Origin: JAGLTZ01 sp964637695
GTDB taxonomy: Bacteria > Blakebacterota > Blakebacteria > Blakebacterales > Blakebacteraceae
Length of the DNA stretch: 46,782 nucleotides
Direction: 5' to 3'
Assembly: GCA_964637695.1 (NCBI GenBank)
Contig: CAZWVF010000016.1
Location: 1 to 46,782, forward strand
Part shown: piece by piece, positions 8,308-16,432 of the stretch
Position numbering within the stretch: position 1 is the first letter of the stretch
How the letters are laid out: every line of letters begins with the position of its first letter
Position numbers and translations under genes: made by a program
Notes under the pieces: model-generated
Database searches by the model: none
Told to the model about the DNA's origin: nothing
The model's input: only the letters and a program-made list of their open reading frames with translations

Positions 8308-8334
8308 TTAGCACTCATTAAGGGTGAGTGCTAA
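8308..8334. promoter_or_regulatory. CIRCE operator (HrcA binding site)
   Basis: TTAGCACTC, nine bases, then GAGTGCTAA: a perfect match to the CIRCE consensus. It lies between the predicted groSL transcription start and the groS ribosome-binding site, the classical position for repression by HrcA. hrcA itself is not in the window. Confidence 0.97.
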
Positions 8335-8346
8335 CAGCCTGCTTCA

Positions 8347-8374
8347 AATATAGAACCCGTCACGTTTTGCGCAA
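8347..8374 (-). promoter_or_regulatory. groSL promoter
   Basis: On the minus strand TTGCGC (8374-8369) and TATATT (8352-8347) are separated by 16 bases. Transcription would start near 8340, so the CIRCE element covers roughly +6 to +32. Confidence 0.6.
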
Positions 8375-8442
8375 GTATCATTAGCAGGAAAAGAACAAAT
8401 AACGATGGGAATTTCCATTTAGCGGAAGAAAAACTTCGGCGG

Positions 8443-11400
8443 CTATCTGATAACCGCCAACTTGCCGATTTTCTTTACCTGCCCATCCACCTTGACTACA
8501 TAGATGTAGAGACCGAATACAGCCTCAGTAAATTCATATGTCCAGATATTCCATACCACCGTGCCGATCCGGTCCGAATTGTACCCCTTTGACCCGATTT
8601 CATCAAGAGCACTACCAGAGTGATCGAGTGAGGCGACGAATTCACCTGAAATCGTATAGATATCCACCGTGCATTCAGCAGGAACATTAGTGAACATGAT
8701 CATCCGGCGATTCTCACGTTGATCCCATTCGGCACGTACATAGTACGGATTCGGTACAACTCTGATGTCATCGTAATCGATCAGAGTATCCACCAGTGTC
8801 GGAGCAATCGTTGAAAAGGAATAACTGCTGCCGGCATATCCTTTCAGAACCCTGAAAGGCTGCAATATCCAGACGTCACCAACTTCCCACAAGGCGTTTG
8901 AAGGATCAAGTTCAGCACCATCGTATTCGGTGAACGCCCACCGATATACCCAGTCTGAACGGCTGGCAGGATCTGAAGGTACGTAATCCCAGTAAGCCGC
9001 ATCCGGATGTATCTCATCTACATCGGTAAGAGGGCCGGATGAGCCGGAAGCGTAATATGGCATGGTGGTTGTCACGCTATAGTCATCGCTGACCCACTGG
9101 CCGGTTCCATAGAATTCATAGATCATAGGCATCAGTCGCACATTGTCTTCAATATCCCACAGCTCGTACGGACAGAGCACCAATCCGGAGTAGATATCGT
9201 AAGCGCGATTCGTGTCGCCCCGAGCAGTAATGAATCCTGTAAATCTGTACTCGAGAGTATTCATGAAGCCCGTGCGGTTTGCGCGATTCGAAGATGAACC
9301 CTCCCCCTCCATATAAGCCTCGAAAAATGCAGGTGTATAAGTCGTATCGGGTGTGATATCAACTGTCTGGGTAAAGCTGAAAACACCTCCATCACCGCCA
9401 TTGGGCTGACTGGTAGTAACTCTAAATCCCTCGGTGACCGGGACAAGATCATCGCCGTATGTCCTGCTGTTGGGAATTGCGGCGGCTATCAGAGTATGAT
9501 TATCTGTTGTATTACGTATCCGCAGACCGCCCAGGTAATTGTAATATGTCCCTCCATACCTTCCCGAATCCACTACCGTGACCGAGTATGAGTTACCGGT
9601 TATGGCTGATTGATCGATAATGGCCACTGAAATGGAAGTCTCATAGTCTTTCGCCGGCCCTGACAGATCAATACGATTACCGGGTCCGATGCCCGTTTCG
9701 AACCTGCCATCAAGCCATCCAGCCGGTTTCACTCCCGGAATAACGGCAACGATATTATGCGAGTTCGGATCCCCACCCAAAGATGATTCATACGATGAAT
9801 CGGGCGGTGCGAAATCATAGGCGGTGATCATGTACCAGTATTCGAATCCATCCAGTACGTCGAAGTCGGTCCATTCATGCACCAGACCGCTGTTCTCCCC
9901 CAGCCAGGTTCCACTCACCGGATCCTCGCCTTCTATCGAGTTGATCAGGTCGAACTGAGCGACCGGTACGTACCCTTTCCACCTGCCCCGGCTGTCGGTA
10001 ATCTCCTCGCCCCACGTTAATCCGTGATCGGTGGACTTGTATATTTTGTACCCTTCAAAATCCAGGTCGCCCGTAAATCTGTCTCGGGTTGATTCTGATT
10101 CCTGCCCGTTCCATGCCAGTGCTACTCTGCCGGAATCTGAATAATGAATCCGGTAATTGTGAAGGTCCGGATTGAACTCCTTCCCGTCTGGACCTGCCTG
10201 TATTCCCTGGCATGTCAGAGGCGGTGCAGGCGGTGGCCCGGAGGCCCTGAATTTAGCCTGATAGTACTTTAATGCAATATCGGCGGTTTCCCTCAGTGCC
10301 GATTCCGAATCGCCCGCAACAACACAGACGACAAAATCGATCGACTCACCGGACCGGAACGTGAACGGGCCCGACGAGGAGTAGTAGTAATGATCTGCAT
10401 TCACAGGATCGTAAACCGCCATCCAGTCTTCCTCATCCTGGATCAGGATCGGGTTGTTCATGGAAGAATCGGTTTTCCAGATGTTCATGGATCTGCCGAC
10501 ATCGAGATACTGGACGTCTGCGGTCAGGGCCGAGTAAAGCATTTCATCGTCATATTCCACCATATCATCCCAGTGCGTCAGTGCCAGTCGGGACCTGATC
10601 TTATCAGGATTGTCCACGAGGTAACCGAACTGATCCTTTTTAAATGAACCGGTTGGAGATTCCAGCCACATGAATCCGAACCAGCTGCAGATACCGCCTT
10701 TATCGTCCCTGTGCAGGCCACGGGATGAATCGTAGTTGGCTCCGATGTTGTAATGCATCTGTCTGGACGGATCGTAACGGGGGAACCCTGTAAAGCTGTC
10801 ATATATAGGAGAACCGAGATCTCCAAAGGAACCCAGGAAGACCGGCCAGTAATCGAAGCTGCTGTTGTTGGTCAGTTCGAACTGGAAGAAGACCGCATTG
10901 AAATCTGTGAAACCGAGGATCCTTTTCCTCACTGAGATATCCAGAACCGATGAATAGGGATTCCGGTCCGCATGAGAGTCGTCGAATTCGCAGTAGGCTT
11001 CCTGATCTGCACATCGCTCCCACTTCTTCCAGGTCTCCGTGCCCAGCCAGACATCCTCGATATCCTCCGGCGCGGGCCAGCCCTGAGGCGGCCAGGTACC
11101 AGGCGAATTGCTGTGGGCAAACCTGGGATACCACATCTGGTTTCTTGAGAATTGAGTGCCGCGGGCTCCGTCCTGAGCTTCCCAGTCGGCCAGGGAGAGC
11201 GGTTGGTAATCACCGGTGGATTCGTGTACCTGCGCCCGGCTGAACCAGGGACCGGGTCCGACCGCCAGAGCCATGCTCTGATTCCAGCCCCAGCTGTCGA
11301 GTTCACTGCCATCCGCCCTTCGAAAACGGGAGGTGTGCCATCCCTCAGCCGTGGTCCCCATGTCCCCGAAGTTATGGGTCCTGTGGTCCAGTCTGTTGAC

Positions 11401-11613
11401 GTTGATGCGCCCGATGGCCCTGTCCTTTGCATCGGATATGCGAGTTAAAACGGCTGATTTAGGGTCGTCTGGTTCTTCCCGCCAGGGTGTTGTCTTGTTT
11501 TTATGACTCGCCTGCTGATTCTGTGCCTGAAGTGTAACGGGTGTAATCGCAAGGAGGGTGATTCCCACCATAAACCGAAACGTAATTCTTCTCTGTAAAT
11601 GAGTTCCCATCAT
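8443..11613 (-). CDS. large secreted protein with Por/FlgD-like C-terminal domain
   Basis: A protein of about 1056 residues without a recognised enzymatic motif. The start used is the ATG at 11611-11613; the frame continues to a TTG at 11628 but adds only five codons. An N-terminal signal peptide (hydrophobic VGITLLAITPVTLQAQ) is clear. The body is rich in Trp, Tyr, Asp and Gly. One segment, near the middle (FEGYKIYKSTDHGLTWGEEI), looks like a fibronectin III or beta-sandwich domain. The last 90 or so residues (VVPNPYYVRAEW, MIMFTNVPAECTVDIYTISG, then GLYIYVVKVDGQ and KKIGKLAVIR) follow the pattern of type IX secretion sorting or FlgD-like domains. I infer export to the surface or medium. It is probably monocistronic, and no obvious terminator was found. 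Confidence 0.8.
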   Translation of the reverse strand: MMGTHLQRRITFRFMVGITLLAITPVTLQAQNQQASHKNKTTPWREEPDDPKSAVLTRISDAKDRAIGRINVNRLDHRTHNFGDMGTTAEGWHTSRFRRADGSELDSWGWNQSMALAVGPGPWFSRAQVHESTGDYQPLSLADWEAQDGARGTQFSRNQMWYPRFAHSNSPGTWPPQGWPAPEDIEDVWLGTETWKKWERCADQEAYCEFDDSHADRNPYSSVLDISVRKRILGFTDFNAVFFQFELTNNSSFDYWPVFLGSFGDLGSPIYDSFTGFPRYDPSRQMHYNIGANYDSSRGLHRDDKGGICSWFGFMWLESPTGSFKKDQFGYLVDNPDKIRSRLALTHWDDMVEYDDEMLYSALTADVQYLDVGRSMNIWKTDSSMNNPILIQDEEDWMAVYDPVNADHYYYSSSGPFTFRSGESIDFVVCVVAGDSESALRETADIALKYYQAKFRASGPPPAPPLTCQGIQAGPDGKEFNPDLHNYRIHYSDSGRVALAWNGQESESTRDRFTGDLDFEGYKIYKSTDHGLTWGEEITDSRGRWKGYVPVAQFDLINSIEGEDPVSGTWLGENSGLVHEWTDFDVLDGFEYWYMITAYDFAPPDSSYESSLGGDPNSHNIVAVIPGVKPAGWLDGRFETGIGPGNRIDLSGPAKDYETSISVAIIDQSAITGNSYSVTVVDSGRYGGTYYNYLGGLRIRNTTDNHTLIAAAIPNSRTYGDDLVPVTEGFRVTTSQPNGGDGGVFSFTQTVDITPDTTYTPAFFEAYMEGEGSSSNRANRTGFMNTLEYRFTGFITARGDTNRAYDIYSGLVLCPYELWDIEDNVRLMPMIYEFYGTGQWVSDDYSVTTTMPYYASGSSGPLTDVDEIHPDAAYWDYVPSDPASRSDWVYRWAFTEYDGAELDPSNALWEVGDVWILQPFRVLKGYAGSSYSFSTIAPTLVDTLIDYDDIRVVPNPYYVRAEWDQRENRRMIMFTNVPAECTVDIYTISGEFVASLDHSGSALDEIGSKGYNSDRIGTVVWNIWTYEFTEAVFGLYIYVVKVDGQVKKIGKLAVIR

Positions 11614-11751
11614 CTGCCTGTAGTGCAACAGGTTATGCCCGAATGAAGATCATTGGAAGGAACCGGGCGTTTATAAGTGGTGCTGTTGAATGGGAAACGG
11701 AAGAGTTCTTTGTTTCGTTTACATACTCATCAGGGATGAACTCGAAGAGGA

Positions 11752-12522
11752 TCAGCCGTCGGGATTTCTCTCGGCTATCAGGCGGAGTCCCTTGAGGGTT
11801 AGAAGCGGGTCTATCTGTCCCCGTTCTTCAAAAGCTTCCAGGAAGGGGGTCGAGAGGCCGCCTGTGAACACAACCACCGGATCGGAATCGAGCTCTCCCT
11901 TGATGCTCTCCAGGATTCCGTCGATCATGGCCAGTGTTCCCAGGTAGAGACCCGATCGCAGGCTCGATTCCGTGGTATCCCCTATTGCCTTTTCCGGTTT
12001 CTGAATATCCACCTCTGCGAGCCTGGCGGCTCGCCGGAACAGTTCCTCGGAGCTGGTGAGCACCCCGGGAGCTATCGCTCCACCGACATATGCCCCTTTC
12101 TCATCAACCACATCGAATGTCGTCGCCGTCCCCATATCCACGACGATCACCGGCAGGCCGTACTCTTCCCGGGCAGCCACGGCGTTGGCCAGACGGTCGG
12201 CGCCGGCTGCTTCCGGCGGGCTCACACCCACTGTTATGCCCAGGTTGAGATCCGGGCCGACAAGTATCGGCTTCAGGTTCAGATAGATGGCAGAGGCAGA
12301 TTCGATCACCTCGGTGAGAGCGGGAACCACAGATGCCACGATAACGGCATTCAGATCGGCAGGTGCCACATCACCCTCTTTCAAAAGAGCCCGCAGCATG
12401 ACCCACATCTCATCCCTGGTGGCATCGAGTGAGGTTGAAATGCGCCAGTGGGACCGCAGCAATCCATTCTCGAATACACCGGCAACTGTATGAGTGTTCC
12501 CTATATCAACAGCCAGCAGCAT
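11752..12522 (-). CDS. coaX: type III pantothenate kinase
   Basis: Phosphorylates pantothenate in the first step of coenzyme A synthesis. It is 256 residues, the normal length. The ASKHA-fold phosphate loop appears as AVDIGNTHTVAGVF at the N terminus, followed by GADRLANAVAA and DMGTATTFDVV near residues 100-135, and FTGGLSTPF near the C terminus. It is the last gene of the uvrB-nadC-birA-coaX operon, and its ATG follows the birA stop by two bases. The birA-coaX pairing is common in bacteria. Confidence 0.95.
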   Translation of the reverse strand: MLLAVDIGNTHTVAGVFENGLLRSHWRISTSLDATRDEMWVMLRALLKEGDVAPADLNAVIVASVVPALTEVIESASAIYLNLKPILVGPDLNLGITVGVSPPEAAGADRLANAVAAREEYGLPVIVVDMGTATTFDVVDEKGAYVGGAIAPGVLTSSEELFRRAARLAEVDIQKPEKAIGDTTESSLRSGLYLGTLAMIDGILESIKGELDSDPVVVFTGGLSTPFLEAFEERGQIDPLLTLKGLRLIAERNPDG

Positions 12523-12524
12523 AA

Positions 12525-13397
12525 TCAGTAGGTTTCCTCGGTTTTCGTCATCAATTCACCGGTTACTGCCTTGCGACCCCCGTCGAGCTGGAGATATCCC
12601 TCCTCGGTCAGGCCGGTGAAGATCCCGCTTTCTTCCCCTTCTCCGGTGGTGATCCGCACCTGTTCACCAAGATATGCCAGATGAGCCATCACTTCACTGG
12701 CAACCGCCGGCATTACTCCAGATTTTCCGGACTCCAGGTTTCCGACAATTGATGAGAGCTCCCAGAGATATCCAGCCAGGAACCGGTCCCTGTTCAACGG
12801 TTCAGAGGAAAGTAATGAAAGAGCCGTACCACGCTCCTGAAGTGAATCGGGGACCTTCTCCAGCTCCCAGTTCACATTTATCCCGGCACCGAGAACTACA
12901 AAGCGAACATGGTTCCCCTCTGTTACGGTCTCGGCCAGAATACCGGCGACCTTCCTGCCCTCACACTCCAGATCGTTCGGCCATTTGATTTCGAGAGTGA
13001 TATCTTTCCCCCTGGCAGTTCTGACTATTGCCAGGGCGGCAGAAAGAGTCAGCCAGCCGACCCGGTCGATTCCCATTTCCGGACGCAGCAGCAGTGAGGA
13101 GTAGAGGCCGGAGCCCGGTGGTGAGTACCACTGCCTGCCATGCCGGCCCCTGCCCACGGTCTGCTCTTCGGCAACCACGAGCGAGCCGTGCGGGGCACCC
13201 CGCTGCGCCAGTTCCCTCAGATGATCATTGGTCGATGTGATCGAGTTGAAGAAATAGAGGTTCTCTGCCCCCTCAACCAGACCCTCCACCGATTCAGATC
13301 TGGCACGGGAGAAGAGCTCTACCAGCTTCTCTATCCAGATATCCCGCTCTGGTGGTACGCCGGGAAGGAATGGAAGAGGATTGTTTGAGTTCAGCAT
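12525..13397 (-). CDS. birA: biotin--[acetyl-CoA-carboxylase] ligase
   Basis: Makes biotinyl-AMP and transfers biotin to carrier proteins. It is 290 residues. The catalytic biotin loop GRGRHGRQWYSPPGSG and the KWPNDL motif are present, as is a C-terminal SH3-like tail. The catalytic domain begins near residue 45 (NLYFFNSITSTNDHL). The preceding 45 residues do not look like the DNA-binding HTH of E. coli BirA, so this is probably an enzyme only. The ATG at 13395-13397 has no good Shine-Dalgarno sequence, and the true start might lie further into the frame. Confidence 0.94.
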   Translation of the reverse strand: MLNSNNPLPFLPGVPPERDIWIEKLVELFSRARSESVEGLVEGAENLYFFNSITSTNDHLRELAQRGAPHGSLVVAEEQTVGRGRHGRQWYSPPGSGLYSSLLLRPEMGIDRVGWLTLSAALAIVRTARGKDITLEIKWPNDLECEGRKVAGILAETVTEGNHVRFVVLGAGINVNWELEKVPDSLQERGTALSLLSSEPLNRDRFLAGYLWELSSIVGNLESGKSGVMPAVASEVMAHLAYLGEQVRITTGEGEESGIFTGLTEEGYLQLDGGRKAVTGELMTKTEETY

Positions 13398-13409
13398 TGC
13401 TGGAATCTG

Positions 13410-14264
13410 CTATCTGAGCAGCAGAGAGATATCCACTGCCTTCACCGAATGTGTTAGAGCGCCAATGCTTATATAATCAACGCCTGTCTCTGCGATTTCC
13501 CGGACATTGCTCAGGGTGACACCGCCTGAGGCCTCAAGCTCCAGATCGCTCCTGTCTGAATCACGAACCATCGAAACGATCGCCGCTATCTCATCCGGTT
13601 CCATGTTATCCAGCAGCAGCCGGTCCGCCCCTCCATCCAGACCCTCCCGGGCCTGTTCAGAGGTCGTAACTTCCACAACAACCAGAAAGCGTGAGTCAGA
13701 TCCCGCCAGACCGGTCATAGCCCGCTCGAGAGCATTGTTTACACCACCGGCAGAGTGAACGTGGTTCTCCTTGATCAGAACACCGTCAAAGAGTCCCATC
13801 CGGTGATTGGCACCTCCACCCATCCGAACCGCGTACTTCTGAAGCGCTCTCAGGCCCGGTGTCGTTTTCCTGGTGTCGAGAATGGTCACGCCTGTGCCTT
13901 CAACCGCGTCCACGAACTGTCTCGTTCGAGTGGCGATGCCGCACAATCCCTGTAGGAAATTGAGGGCCACACGTTCGCCGGCCAGGATCCCTGCAGTGGG
14001 TCCGGCTATGTGAGCTATGATCTCACCCGACTTGAACTGTTCACCCTCTCCGATAGTCGAAGTAACTACCACCCGCGGCTCAACCTGCAGGAACACGTTC
14101 TCGGCGGCAGGCATCCCGGCCAGCACGCCCTCTTCACGAGCCAGAATGATCCCTTCGCTTTCAGATTGAGGATCGAGGGTCAGTTCGCTTGTGATGTCCC
14201 CATGACCGAGGTCCTCTTCAAGCGCAGTTTTGACAATGCTGTTCAGAACATCAGCGTCGATCAT
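13410..14264 (-). CDS. nadC: nicotinate-nucleotide pyrophosphorylase (carboxylating)
   Basis: Converts quinolinate and PRPP to nicotinate mononucleotide in de novo NAD synthesis. It is 284 residues from the ATG at 14262-14264, which has AGGAGG six bases upstream. The frame is open further but only inside uvrB. Recognisable segments are EEDLGHGDITSE near the N terminus, then DTRKTTPGLRALQKYAV and GGGANHRMGLFDGVLIKENH, and VDYISIGALTHS at the end. It overlaps the end of uvrB by 14 bases, which implies translational coupling. nadB lies 9 kb away in the envelope operon; nadA is not in the window. Confidence 0.96.
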   Translation of the reverse strand: MIDADVLNSIVKTALEEDLGHGDITSELTLDPQSESEGIILAREEGVLAGMPAAENVFLQVEPRVVVTSTIGEGEQFKSGEIIAHIAGPTAGILAGERVALNFLQGLCGIATRTRQFVDAVEGTGVTILDTRKTTPGLRALQKYAVRMGGGANHRMGLFDGVLIKENHVHSAGGVNNALERAMTGLAGSDSRFLVVVEVTTSEQAREGLDGGADRLLLDNMEPDEIAAIVSMVRDSDRSDLELEASGGVTLSNVREIAETGVDYISIGALTHSVKAVDISLLLR

Positions 14265-16332
14265 CCTGATCCTCCTGCTCATGAGAACTGCCGGTACGGT
14301 AGCGGACGAGTTCATCCCTGAGGATCGTGGCTTCCTCGAATTGCAGTGCATTTGCGTATGTGAGCATTCTATCCTCGACCGCCATCTCCCAGCTCTCTCC
14401 CTTCAGGCCTGTAAATTCCTTCAGAAGCGTTTCGATCCGGAGTGCCGCCGAATCGGTTTTCCTGCCCGAATCCAGCAGATCGGCCAGCGAGGTACTTGCC
14501 ATCACCTCCTCCCTGCTCTTCTGCAGAGTTTGAGGTGTAATGCCATGTTCAATATTGTGTACCTCCTGGATGGCACGTCTCCGCTGCACTTCGTCTATGG
14601 CCGACCTCATCGAATCAGTTACACGGTCAGCATACATTATAACAAGACCATTGGCATTTCGTGCAGTACGACCCATAGTCTGGATCAGGCTGGTCCTGCT
14701 CCTCAGAAAGCCCTCCTTGTCGGCATCCAGAATGGCCACCAGGCTGACCTCGGGCATGTCGAGTCCCTCCCGCAGGAGGTTGATGCCGACAAGAACGTCA
14801 AAATCTCCCATCCTCAATCCGCGCAGCAATTCCACGCGATCTAGGGTATCGATTTCAGAGTGGAGGTAGCGTGCTTTTATCCCGACTCCCGCCAGGAAAT
14901 CGGTAAGATCTTCCGCCATCTTCTTGGTCAGCGTCGTGACAAGGGTTCGCTCGCTCCTCTCCACACGAAGGTGGATCTCTTCCAGCAGATCATCTATCTG
15001 CCCTTTCACCTCACGCACGTCCACAGCCGGATCGAGCAGGCCGGAGGGCCTGACTACCTGTTCCACGATCACTCCCTCAGATCTCTCCAGTTCGAAATTG
15101 CCCGGAGTGGCTGATACGTATATGTACTGGTTCTGCAGTGAATCGAATTCATCGAAGGTCAGAGGTCGGTTATCGAGGGCTGCTTTGAGCCGGAATCCGT
15201 ATTCGACGAGTGTTTCTTTTCTGGAGCGGTCGCCCGCATGCATCGCCCCGATCTGGGGAACGGTCACGTGCGATTCATCAATGATGGTAATGAAATCATC
15301 GGGAAAGTAATCGATAAGGGTGCATGGGCGGTCACCCGGCCGGCGACCATCGAAGTAACGGCTGTAGTTCTCGATACCGGTGCACCAGCCGACCTCTTCC
15401 ATCATCTCCATGTCGTAGAGAGTCTTGGCCTTCAGACGATAGGCCTCTACCAGTCCATCGGCATCCTGAAATGCCGCCACCTCTCTCTCCAGATCTGATG
15501 CGATCGATTCGAGGGCCCGGTCGAGATTGTCTTTGTCGGCTATGAAGTGTGTAGCCGGATAGACCACTATCTGGTCGAGTTTTTCAATCGTTTCACCGGT
15601 TATCAGGTCCACGAAGCTGAGGCGTTCGATCTGATCCCCCCAGAACTCGACACGTACCGCTACCTCTTCGTAGGCCAGGTGTATTTCAACCACGTCTCCC
15701 CTGACCCTTAAATCACCACTGCCGAAAGATATGTCATTGCGTCTGTAGTGGATGTCCACGAGGGCCCGCAGGAACTGCTGCCGGTCCATCTCCTGACCGC
15801 ACCTGAGACCCACCATGTACTTGTAAACATCTTCGGGTCGTCCCAGGCCGAAGATGCACGAAACGGATGCCACGACGATGGCGTCCCGGCGGGCTGCCAG
15901 TGTGCTCGTAGTCCGCAACCTCAACCGTTCGATCATTTCATTGACCTGGGTTTCCTTCTCGATATAGAGGTCCCTGCCCGGCAGGTATGCTTCAGGCTGA
16001 TAGTAGTCGTAATAGGAGATGAAATACTCGACGGCGTTGCTCGGAAAGAATCCCTTCAGCTCCCCATAGAGCTGGGCGGCGAGTGTCTTGTTGTGGCTGA
16101 TTATCAGGACAGGCCTGTTGACAGCGGCGATGACATTCGCCATCGTGAATGTCTTGCCCGAACCGGTCACGCCCAGCAGAGTCTGATGGCGGCTGCCGCG
16201 TACCAGCCCCTCGACAAGTGCTTCGATGGCTGCCGGCTGATCGCCGGCCGGCTCATAACTCGAAACCAGCTCGAAGGGGGCATCTGACCGCATCAACCCC
16301 AGCGGATTGTAATGCTGCTCCTCACCACTCAT
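14251..16332 (-). CDS. uvrB: excinuclease ABC subunit B
   Basis: The damage-verifying helicase of nucleotide excision repair, 693 residues. It has the Walker A GVTGSGKTF, the beta-hairpin region YYDYYQPEAYLPGRDLYIEKE, the DESHV motif II, motif VI QTMGRTARN, and a C-terminal UVR motif near residues 655-690 (EDRMLTYANALQFEEATILRDEL) that contacts UvrA or UvrC. The ATG at 16330-16332 is chosen over a TTG nine bases upstream. It heads a four-gene operon with nadC, birA and coaX. Confidence 0.98.
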   Translation of the reverse strand: MSGEEQHYNPLGLMRSDAPFELVSSYEPAGDQPAAIEALVEGLVRGSRHQTLLGVTGSGKTFTMANVIAAVNRPVLIISHNKTLAAQLYGELKGFFPSNAVEYFISYYDYYQPEAYLPGRDLYIEKETQVNEMIERLRLRTTSTLAARRDAIVVASVSCIFGLGRPEDVYKYMVGLRCGQEMDRQQFLRALVDIHYRRNDISFGSGDLRVRGDVVEIHLAYEEVAVRVEFWGDQIERLSFVDLITGETIEKLDQIVVYPATHFIADKDNLDRALESIASDLEREVAAFQDADGLVEAYRLKAKTLYDMEMMEEVGWCTGIENYSRYFDGRRPGDRPCTLIDYFPDDFITIIDESHVTVPQIGAMHAGDRSRKETLVEYGFRLKAALDNRPLTFDEFDSLQNQYIYVSATPGNFELERSEGVIVEQVVRPSGLLDPAVDVREVKGQIDDLLEEIHLRVERSERTLVTTLTKKMAEDLTDFLAGVGIKARYLHSEIDTLDRVELLRGLRMGDFDVLVGINLLREGLDMPEVSLVAILDADKEGFLRSRTSLIQTMGRTARNANGLVIMYADRVTDSMRSAIDEVQRRRAIQEVHNIEHGITPQTLQKSREEVMASTSLADLLDSGRKTDSAALRIETLLKEFTGLKGESWEMAVEDRMLTYANALQFEEATILRDELVRYRTGSSHEQEDQDDRR

Positions 16333-16362
16333 CAGATCCAATCCTCATTGCACACTAAATGA

Positions 16363-16398
16363 GACAGGCGCCAGCTTAATGGAAAGCCGGCGCCTGTC
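16363..16398 (-). terminator. strong hairpin after the carboxypeptidase genes
   Basis: A 15-base stem (GACAGGCGCC plus GGCTT, with one G-T wobble) closes a six-base loop. On the minus strand it is followed by TCTCATTTAG, a poor U-tract. It most likely ends the M14 transcripts before uvrB, but it could also serve as an RNA-stabilising structure. Confidence 0.55.
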
Positions 16399-16432
16399 CG
16401 AATCAAGGGTAATCAGCAGATACAGTTACTGC

